From: JAZDEY01 sp043808325 [NCBI: Candidatus Eiseniibacteriota bacterium]
GTDB taxonomy: Bacteria > Arandabacterota > Arandabacteria > Arandabacterales
Direction: 5' to 3'
DNA: 64,000 nt
Assembly: GCA_043808325.1 (NCBI GenBank)
Contig: JAZDEY010000021.1
Coordinates: forward strand, 1 to 64,000
Shown here piece after piece: positions 1 to 4,851 of this stretch. Position numbers and translations under genes: made by a program. The notes beneath the pieces were generated by a model. It searched no databases. It saw only the letters and a list, made by a program, of their open reading frames with translations, and was not told the DNA's origin. Position 1 is the first letter of the stretch; the number at the start of each line of letters is the position of its first letter.

Positions 1-49
1 AGCGAGGCGGCGTGGCGCCTCGCCCCACCCTCAGACGCGGAGAAGAACC

Positions 50-574
50 ATGAACGAGACTGCGATTCGATCCCTGGTTGATGACCTTGTTGGTGCCTGG
101 AACGATCGAGATATAGACCGGTTCATCAGTCATCTCGATGAGTCCGTGATTTGGGACGACCCGGCAATGATTCTTGGTCCAGCGATAGGTCGGAGTGCGG
201 TGCGAAAGTTCAGCGAGAGCATCCTGCGAGCCTTTCCGGACTTTTCATACCGCATCAGAGAACCGATCTGTGTTGCCCAATCGGGCAGTCGTTGTGTCGT
301 CCCGTGGGAAATCACTGCCACTCATACAGGCTATTTCGATCACCTTGGATTTGCTCCAACCAATCAGGTAATAACTATGCAGGGTGTTGATGTCCTCGAG
401 GTGACGGGCATGAGGGTCACCAGAATAGAAACACTCTTCAACGTTCTGCCGGCTGCCGAGCGGGCACTGGGGCTGAAGCCTTTTGCCCAGAGCGGCGTTA
501 GCCGAGTGGTTATCCTCTGGCTTCAGAGGTGCCGGGCTTACTGGCTCCGGCGGACGACGAAGGTTGAGAAATGA
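50..574 (+). CDS. SnoaL-like / NTF2-fold protein
   Basis: Soluble 174-residue protein with the look of the SnoaL/NTF2 'ester cyclase' family: a first helix with AWNDRDIDRF, a loop with WDDPAMILGPAIGR, a helix VRKFSESILRAFPDF, then curved sheet strands such as TATHTGYF and MQGVDVLEV. Family members act on small hydrophobic substrates or merely bind them, so the reaction cannot be named. The start is backed by GGAGAAG at 39-45. The last ~35 residues (VVILWLQRCRAYWLRR) are basic and lie beyond the usual family end. An attC-like palindrome begins 7 nt after the stop, so this may be a captured gene cassette (inference). Confidence 0.7.
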   Translation: MNETAIRSLVDDLVGAWNDRDIDRFISHLDESVIWDDPAMILGPAIGRSAVRKFSESILRAFPDFSYRIREPICVAQSGSRCVVPWEITATHTGYFDHLGFAPTNQVITMQGVDVLEVTGMRVTRIETLFNVLPAAERALGLKPFAQSGVSRVVILWLQRCRAYWLRRTTKVEK

Positions 575-581
575 GCGCTGC

Positions 582-644
582 GTCTAACAAGCCGCTCCAC
601 CCGGCCCCCTGCTACGCGGGGGCGCGTGAGTGGCGCCGTTCGCG
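582..644 (+). repeat. attC-like site (probable decayed integron recombination site)
   Basis: Begins with GTCTAAC, which fits the integron inverse-core consensus RYYYAAC, followed by AAGCCGCTCCAC. A hairpin CCCCC-TGCTACGC-GGGGG forms the centre. The right arm GTGAGTGGCGCCGTT can pair with the left (CCGCT with AGTGG through one G-T wobble). The right end reads GTTCGCG and keeps only the GTT of the GTTRRRY core, so the site is degenerate. Length (63 bp) and position just after a stop codon fit a cassette attC. No integrase gene lies in the window. Confidence 0.4.
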
Positions 645-691
645 TGCAGGGGTGGGAAGTGGACCTGGTCGCCATTGCTGGGAGATTCGGC

Positions 692-721
692 TTGACAATC
701 GAGGCACTGCGTGATTACAAT
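692..721 (+). promoter_or_regulatory. Predicted sigma70 promoter of mazEF
   Basis: TTGACA (692-697), an 18-nt spacer, and TACAAT (716-721). A GTGAT direct repeat and the palindrome TGATCA at 723-728 overlap or follow the -10 box and could be the MazE operator. The ribosome site GGAGG (730-734) precedes the mazE ATG by 10 nt. MazEF operons are usually autorepressed by the complex at such a site (known of the family); the operator itself is inferred. Confidence 0.6.
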
Positions 722-744
722 GTGATCACGGAGGTCAAAGCGCC

Positions 745-1002
745 ATGAGAGCAAGAATCGTCAAGATAGGCAATTCGCAAGGCATACGCATTCCCAAGCC
801 GCTGATCCTCCAGGCGGGGCTCAGGGGGGAAGTGGATCTGGAGGTGCGGGATGATCGGCTGATCATAAGTTCCGCACATCGGCCTCGGGCCAGATGGGCA
901 GAGGCGTTTCGCCGAATGGCGGACCGCGGCGATGATGTTCTGCTGGACCCCGGGGTGGTGAGTTCGAGCCGGTGGGATGAGGAGGCATGGGAATGGAAGT
1001 GA
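745..1002 (+). CDS. mazE: MazE-type antitoxin (AbrB/SpoVT fold)
   Basis: 85 residues. The N-terminal half is a swapped-hairpin AbrB/MazE DNA-binding domain: RARIVKIGNSQGIRIPKPL, then LEVRDDRLIISS. The acidic C-terminal tail (DEEAWEWK) is where MazE antitoxins wrap the toxin. It binds its own promoter and neutralises the downstream MazF RNase. The gene overlaps mazF by ten bases, so the two are translationally coupled, the usual antitoxin-first order. A good GGAGG and promoter lie directly upstream. It sits in an accessory patch with IS remnants, consistent with acquisition as a module. Confidence 0.85.
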   Translation: MRARIVKIGNSQGIRIPKPLILQAGLRGEVDLEVRDDRLIISSAHRPRARWAEAFRRMADRGDDVLLDPGVVSSSRWDEEAWEWK

Positions 1003-1316
1003 GGCGGTTCGAAGTCTACCAGGTGAACCTAGATCCGACTGTGGGAAGCGAGATTCGCAAGAAAAGACCATGTGTTGTGATATCGCCAGACGAGATGAAC
1101 GAGCACATTCGGACAGTGATTGTTGCCCCGATGACGACGAAGGGCCAGGGATATCCAACTCGGGTCGAATGTCGGTTCAGGGGTAAGTCAGGGCAAGTGG
1201 TCTTGGACCAGATCCGGACGGTCGACAAGGCTCGCCTGGTCAAGCGGCTAGGACGCCTGGAGTCGCGGACCGCGGAACGTATTTTGGCGATTCTCGGCGA
1301 GATGTTTGCACGCTAA
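993..1316 (+). CDS. mazF: MazF/PemK-family mRNA interferase toxin
   Basis: 107 residues from the chosen start. MazF/PemK hallmarks are present: FEVYQVNLDPTVGSEIRKKRPCVVIS, then VIVAPMTTK and GQVVLDQIRTVDKARL. The family cleaves single-stranded RNA at short sequence motifs; Arg and Thr in the SEIRKKRP and APMTT segments correspond to catalytic positions. An ATG two codons upstream (987) lies directly against GGAGG (981-985), too close for initiation, so the ATG at 993 with a 7-nt spacing is preferred. Full length, no frameshift: the pair looks functional. Confidence 0.88.
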   Translation: MEVRRFEVYQVNLDPTVGSEIRKKRPCVVISPDEMNEHIRTVIVAPMTTKGQGYPTRVECRFRGKSGQVVLDQIRTVDKARLVKRLGRLESRTAERILAILGEMFAR

Positions 1317-1352
1317 CCAGCCGAAAAAATTAGAAGTATGGAGGTGACTACT

Positions 1353-1448
1353 ATGCGGATTCTGGCGTGCATTGTGGTGCCGTTTGTAATCACCGCATCG
1401 GCTCATGGGCGGGAACAGACGTGCACCCCAAAAGTTGGACAGTTCTGA
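1353..1448 (+). pseudogene. Truncated secreted-protein gene (signal peptide stub)
   Basis: A strong ribosome site (GGAGGTGA at 1340-1347) precedes an ATG whose reading frame gives a textbook signal peptide, MRILACIVVPFVITASAHG, and then runs into an IS3-type end and stops after 31 codons. The rest of the gene is missing. The simplest reading is an exported protein cut by insertion of a mobile element, most of which has since been lost. Confidence 0.5.
1422..1441. mobile_element. Solo terminal sequence resembling an IS3-family end
   Basis: TGCACCCCAAAAGTTGGACA resembles the terminal inverted repeats of many IS3-family elements (pattern TG..CTGNCCCCAAAAGTTGGACA). No partner inverted copy and no transposase lie nearby, so this is a remnant. 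It lies exactly where the upstream signal-peptide frame loses sense. Confidence 0.4.
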
Positions 1449-1460
1449 CCCCCGGTTATT

Positions 1461-1604
1461 GTGACTATTCTCTTGGTTCGGGGCGAGAAGATCATGATAG
1501 ATGAGGATTTAGCCGAGTTCTACGGCGTCACGGCTCTTGCTGCGGCATGGGCCGCGGCGGCAGGCAGCGTCGGGCCAAGCATGGCGGGTACAAGATATGG
1601 CTGA
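1461..1604 (+). pseudogene. ORF6N-domain fragment
   Basis: A GTG-started frame of 47 codons. The first half reads ILLVRGEKIMIDEDLAEFYG, matching the start of ORF6N domains (consensus like IxxxRGxxVMLDxDLAxLYGV), DNA-binding modules common in phage and plasmid genes. After GVT the sequence degenerates to alanine-rich nonsense and ends inside the next gene. Only the domain's N-terminal quarter remains. No neighbouring phage gene was seen. Confidence 0.5.
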
Positions 1605-1887
1605 CAAAAAGATAGACCTGCACGGCCTCCGGGAGATTGATGCACTAAGGAAGTTTGTCCGCGACTACAACGCCTGCGTAAGGAGTGGATGGCGCGATCC
1701 CATCTGGGTCATTCACGGATATGGATCGTCTGGGCACGGTGGGGTAATAGGGCGTGCCGTCCGCGCCTACATATCCGCCAATCTCAGCCGGTTCGAGAAG
1801 GTCGTTGAAGGCGACAGCCTCGCCAATCCCGGGGTGACCATCGTGTACCCGAAGCGTCTCCTACCGGACCCAGGAGCGAGAGAGTGA
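1597..1887 (+). CDS. Smr (small MutS-related) domain protein
   Basis: A stand-alone Smr domain of 96 residues. The signature motifs are KIDLHGLREIDAL (DLHG) and WVIHGYGSSGHGGVIGRAV (HGxG followed by a glycine-rich turn and helix). Smr domains are nucleases or nucleic-acid-binding modules; single-domain bacterial versions have poorly defined roles. The ATG giving MADKKIDLHG is preferred over a frame extension upstream because the extension overlaps the ORF6N relic and lacks homology. The ribosome site is weak. A GNAT gene follows after 24 nt. Confidence 0.75.
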   Translation: MADKKIDLHGLREIDALRKFVRDYNACVRSGWRDPIWVIHGYGSSGHGGVIGRAVRAYISANLSRFEKVVEGDSLANPGVTIVYPKRLLPDPGARE

Positions 1888-1911
1888 TAAGTACCATTGG
1901 GAAGGAAGGGT

Positions 1912-2388
1912 ATGCTCGAGATTCGTGCCACTCGCGCCGCTGATTGCCGGGCTATTCTCGATATCGTTGAGTCTCTGCCCGAATGGTTTGACGAGGATGC
2001 CCGCCTCCGCGCGATACCCACGGACATCAAGCACAATGATGGGTTTGTTGCCATATCGGGAGGCGACATCGTTGGGTTTATCGCACTCCATGTTGGTGAC
2101 GGGCGGTTGCATATCGGATGGCTTGGTGTAAGGAGGGATTGTCATCGGCAAGGGATCGGCGGCCGCCTGCTCCTTGCGGCGGAACAGAAGGGCAAGGAAA
2201 TGGGGCTGACGGAGATTGCCACAGTGACGCTGGGCGAGGGGGTAGACTACGCGCCATATGAGGCTACGCGTGCATTCTATAGGAAGCATGGGTTCGTAGT
2301 CTTTCAGAGGAACAAGACTGACAACCCCAACTGCCCCGAGGAAGTGAAGATGTCCAAGAGGCTTGCCCAACAAGGGCTTGGACCGTGA
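1912..2388 (+). CDS. GNAT-family N-acetyltransferase
   Basis: 158 residues with the GNAT fold: strand-helix start MLEIRATRAADCRAILDIVE, beta strands DGFVAISGGDIVGFIALHV, then the acetyl-CoA loop as VRRDCHRQGIGGRLLLAAE (consensus RxxGxG/A) and the late AFYRKHGFVVF motif. Substrate unknown. The ATG at 1912 lies just behind GAAGGAAGGG, which is better than the in-frame TTG 15 nt upstream. The short C-terminal tail (LAQQGLGP) spans a GCCCAAC sequence that also fits the attC inverse core, seen in many cassette-borne GNAT genes, but no matching right arm was found. Confidence 0.82.
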   Translation: MLEIRATRAADCRAILDIVESLPEWFDEDARLRAIPTDIKHNDGFVAISGGDIVGFIALHVGDGRLHIGWLGVRRDCHRQGIGGRLLLAAEQKGKEMGLTEIATVTLGEGVDYAPYEATRAFYRKHGFVVFQRNKTDNPNCPEEVKMSKRLAQQGLGP

Positions 2389-2534
2389 CACGGACATCCT
2401 GGCGGCTGCTGCGGAGATCACACCCATCGTTGACATGACTACCGATGTCAAGCGCGGTCTCAAGTTTCTAGCTCATGGGTTTTGATCTCCTTTCATGTAG
2501 TTGTTGTCTCGGGAAAGGGTGGAGCCAGTAGCTG

Positions 2535-2741
2535 TCAACAGTTGACCACGCCGGTATTCGTGGGTCGGCTACTAGCTTGCTTTTCCTCGTCCGGCGCCTT
2601 CCTCAGCCAAGGCTCAAGTGCCCAAGTGCCGATGGAACCTAAGAAGGCAACATCGGCGGATTGCTCCTCGGGAGCATGGGCTACGGAGATAAAGTCTTTA
2701 TGTCCATCCAAACCGACGCAAAGTTTGGTATAGTGCGTCAT
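2535..2741 (-). pseudogene. IS110-family transposase, N-terminal fragment
   Basis: The first ~38 residues (MTHYTKLCVGLDGHKDFISV, then AHAPEE) match the start of IS110 DEDD transposases, whose RuvC-like N-terminus carries VGLDVHKxxI with the first catalytic Asp. After LGSIGT the frame diverges and ends at 68 residues, while a full transposase has over 300. The rest of the element is absent here. This marks the region as a past insertion hotspot. Confidence 0.7.
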
Positions 2742-2894
2742 GGCTGACCTCATTCTAATGGTGGGTAGTCAGATTATGAGGCTCTGGTCTCTGTGAGGCC
2801 AATCCTCGATTGTGGAGGTCAGCATCTAATTCACGGAAGTCATAATGTCTATGGGGAAACAGTTAGGATGCCTCGTCCCAAAGGGCCATGATGA

Positions 2895-3686
2895 TTGGAG
2901 CGATCTGCCTTGAGGAATGATCCTCATATCTCTCTTGTTGTTCCCGCCCGGAACGAAGGAGAGCACCTGAAACGACTGCTTGACACGGTGGATGATGCCC
3001 GTGCCCGGTATCGAGGTGGGGCTCACGCTATTGAGGTGATTGTCGCAGATAACGGCTCCACCGACAGCACGCCCGAGATCGCTATGGCTAGGGGCTGCTC
3101 TGTGGTTAATGTCTCCACGCGTTGCATCGCCGCGGTGCGAAACGGGGGTGCCGCCGTTGCGTGTGGGAGGCTCCTGGCCTTCGCTGACGCGGACTTCGGT
3201 ATCCATCCTGAAACGTTCAATTACATTGACACTGTGATGCGGAACCCAGCCTTCATCGGTGGGGGCACCGGCCTAGTTATGGAACGGCGGTCGCTGGGCA
3301 TTGCTGTGACCTTATTGATCATCATGCCACCTTTCTGGCTGATTGGTATTGACGGAGGCGTTCTGTTTTGCCGCCGATCGGATTTCCTCCTGGTCGGTGG
3401 GTTTGATGAGAGCTTCCGTGCCAGCGAGGATGTTCGCTTGCTCAGAGCATTGAGGTACCTCGGGCGGAGTCGACGTCCCAGAGAAGTACTGGCTACACGT
3501 CACGCAGCGCGCCGGCTGCGGGTGCCGCAGGCACTCGCTGTTGTTTCTTGTCGGAAGTTCGACAAGCATGGTGATTGGCACATGCTCGCGGGTTTATTTC
3601 GCTGGGTTTTCTGGCTCTTGTTTTCGCGCAAGAAGATGGACGATTTCATTCAACGTTACTGGTATGAAAACGATGACCATTCATGA
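2895..3686 (+). CDS. Family 2 glycosyltransferase
   Basis: 263 residues. GT-A fold with ISLVVPARNEGEHLKRLLD, VIVADNGSTDST and the metal-binding FADADFG (DxD). Later motifs SEDVRLLRALRYLG and CRKFDKHGDW are typical of membrane-associated GT2 enzymes that add sugars to lipids or glycans. A hydrophobic stretch (ITLLIIMPPFWL-like, mid-protein) and AGLFRWVFWLLFS near the end suggest membrane contact. The start codon is a TTG, since no in-frame ATG precedes the first motif; the nearest upstream ATGs are out of frame. Donor and acceptor cannot be told. It lies alone between an IS110 remnant and VapBC. Confidence 0.8.
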   Translation: MERSALRNDPHISLVVPARNEGEHLKRLLDTVDDARARYRGGAHAIEVIVADNGSTDSTPEIAMARGCSVVNVSTRCIAAVRNGGAAVACGRLLAFADADFGIHPETFNYIDTVMRNPAFIGGGTGLVMERRSLGIAVTLLIIMPPFWLIGIDGGVLFCRRSDFLLVGGFDESFRASEDVRLLRALRYLGRSRRPREVLATRHAARRLRVPQALAVVSCRKFDKHGDWHMLAGLFRWVFWLLFSRKKMDDFIQRYWYENDDHS

Positions 3687-3728
3687 AATGTGGGGTTCCG
3701 AGATTGAAGGATCATACACCCCATAACC

Positions 3729-3765
3729 CCGGCATGCAATTGACGGCAACCATCTGTCATGCCGG
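3729..3765. repeat. Inverted repeat downstream of the glycosyltransferase gene
   Basis: CCGGCATG and CATGCCGG form an 8-bp stem around a 21-nt loop, about 40 nt after the stop codon. No T-run follows, so it is not a classic terminator; it may stabilise the 3' end or be an element remnant. Confidence 0.4.
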
Positions 3766-3848
3766 CTGCAGAGCACTCGGCCAGCCGCTCAGCCACACGG
3801 TTGAATCTATAGGAAAAGGCATTTGCCGGGAATCTGCGATCAACAAAA

Positions 3849-3908
3849 TCAAGTAGTTACGAGTCGGGAAACGACCCCAATCGGACTCTTTTTACAGACT
3901 CGTTCGCC
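3849..3908. repeat. Left direct repeat flanking vapBC
   Basis: A ~60-bp sequence starting TCAAGTAGTTACGAGTCGGG and ending ACAGACTCGTTCGCC. A close copy lies at 4574-4632, on the other side of vapBC and in the same orientation, with about seven differences including one indel. Internal GAGTC/GACTC pairs can form a small hairpin followed by TTTTT. The pair brackets the toxin-antitoxin genes and their promoter exactly. Confidence 0.7.
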
Positions 3909-3926
3909 GCTGTGTGAAATACCGTC

Positions 3927-3956
3927 TTGACATCACACATGCGAGTGTGTCAGAAT
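3927..3956 (+). promoter_or_regulatory. Predicted vapBC promoter and operator
   Basis: TTGACA (3927-3932), an 18-nt spacer and CAGAAT (3951-3956). Between the boxes lies the inverted repeat ACACA-TGCGAG-TGTGT (3935-3950), well placed for repression by VapBC. The ribosome site GGAGGTGAT follows at 3963-3971. Confidence 0.5.
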
Positions 3957-3975
3957 ATGTGTGGAGGTGATCAGT

Positions 3976-4176
3976 GTGGCAACCAATCTTCAGATCGATG
4001 ACAAGCTAATCTGTAAAGCAGTCAGGCTGGGAAGGCACCGGACCAAGAAGGCAGCAGTGACCCACGCGCTCGTGGCATACATCCAGCATCTGGAGCAGGA
4101 GAAGATCGGGTCGCTTTTCGGCGCCATTGAGTATGATGCCACGTATGACTACAAGAAGCAGCGGGCACGCCGATGA
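3976..4176 (+). CDS. vapB: VapB-type antitoxin (DUF2191-like)
   Basis: 66 residues from the GTG giving MATNLQIDDKLICKAVRLG, the usual start of the VapB family that pairs with PIN toxins; this GTG lies 4 nt behind GGAGGTGAT, whereas the GTG at 3961 overlaps that site. A ribbon-helix-helix-like N-terminus with KKAAVTHALVAYIQ provides DNA binding and dimerisation; the C-terminal part (LFGAIEYDATYDYKKQ) should embrace the toxin. The stop overlaps the vapC start by ATGA, a coupled pair. Confidence 0.85.
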   Translation: MATNLQIDDKLICKAVRLGRHRTKKAAVTHALVAYIQHLEQEKIGSLFGAIEYDATYDYKKQRARR

Positions 4177-4571
4177 GAGTCTTGGTCGACACAAGCGTCT
4201 GGTCGCTGGCTCTTCGGCGTGGCAGCGATAGCACGGCGGGGCCGGTCCGAGAGCTCCGTAGTCTAATTGGTGACAATCGAGTGCAGATGATCGGTGCTAT
4301 TCGGCAGGAACTGCTATCGGGGATTCGCGATGAGGCGCAGTTCAAAGAGCTGGAAGCGCGGCTGAGTGCATTTCCCGACCTGCCGGTGAGCACAGATGAG
4401 CATGTCATGGCAGCTCGGTTCTACAACGAGTGTCGTGGGAAGGGGGTCCAGGGGTCAAACACGGACTTCTTGATCTGTGCGGTGGCGGTGCATCACCGGC
4501 TAGCCATTTTCACGACCGACAATGACTTTGCACTATACGCCAAGCATCTACCCATTGCGTTGCATAGGTAA
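4173..4571 (+). CDS. vapC: VapC-type PIN-domain ribonuclease toxin
   Basis: 132 residues. The four acidic positions of a PIN nuclease are visible: Asp6 (VLVDTSVWS), Glu46 (IRQELLSG), Asp98 (NTDFLICAVA) and Asp116/118 (FTTDNDF). VapC toxins cleave tRNA or rRNA when the antitoxin is lost. The gene is full length and its catalytic residues are intact, so it is probably active. The cassette with its promoter is bracketed by direct repeats, which suggests it moved in as a unit. Confidence 0.88.
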   Translation: MRVLVDTSVWSLALRRGSDSTAGPVRELRSLIGDNRVQMIGAIRQELLSGIRDEAQFKELEARLSAFPDLPVSTDEHVMAARFYNECRGKGVQGSNTDFLICAVAVHHRLAIFTTDNDFALYAKHLPIALHR

Positions 4572-4573
4572 TG

Positions 4574-4632
4574 TCAAGTACTTACGAGTCGGGAAACGGC
4601 CCCAATCGGACTTCTCTACAGACTCGCTCGCC
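4574..4632. repeat. Right direct repeat flanking vapBC
   Basis: Second copy of the ~60-bp repeat seen at 3849-3908 (TCAAGTACTTACGAGTCGGG to CAGACTCGCTCGCC), beginning 2 nt after the vapC stop codon. Its T-run is interrupted (TTCTC rather than TTTTT). Confidence 0.7.
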
Positions 4633-4653
4633 ATCATTCAACTTGGGTGAGAT

Positions 4654-4815
4654 ATGAAGAAGCTCTGTATCTTTCTTGGCATGACAGTCCTTGGCTGGGT
4701 TGGATGGTGGATAGGGAGCAAGAGTGGATTCATGCTTGGTTTCGTGCTTAGCGTCGTCGGCAGCGCGGCTGGAGTCTACGTAGGGTGGCGTATCTATCGT
4801 GATTTCTTGAGCTGA
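4654..4815 (+). CDS. Small glycine-rich membrane protein (53 residues)
   Basis: A short frame coding for two membrane helices: KKLCIFLGMTVLGWVGWWIG, then SGFMLGFVLSVVGSAAGVYV, ending in a basic RIYRD tail. Repeated Gly and Ala at 4-residue spacing resemble glycine-zipper proteins; similar 50-55-residue proteins of unknown function are widespread in bacteria (recalled, not searched). It lies directly after the right direct repeat and ends 36 bp before the convergent repeat/HEAT gene. Initiation signals are modest (GGGTGA). Confidence 0.6.
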   Translation: MKKLCIFLGMTVLGWVGWWIGSKSGFMLGFVLSVVGSAAGVYVGWRIYRDFLS

Positions 4816-4851
4816 TAACCCGTTGAATGATCAAGGAATCGAAGGCCACCC

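Noticed and set aside
2365-2460. Second attC-like start (GCCCAACAAGGGCTTG) at the GNAT 3' end
   Set aside because: No complementary right arm or GTTRRRY core follows within the normal length.
2389-2534. Short plus-strand frame after the GNAT gene
   Set aside because: About 40 codons with a TTG at best, no ribosome site and no motif; treated as non-coding spacer.
3766-3815. tRNA-Ser-like text on the minus strand (GTGGCTGAGCGGCTG)
   Set aside because: Only a D-arm-like stretch; no anticodon stem, T-loop or acceptor pairing could be built.
3861-3895. Hairpin plus TTTTT in the left vapBC repeat as a terminator
   Set aside because: Stem of about 5 bp only, and the second copy lacks the T-run, so it was kept as a repeat.
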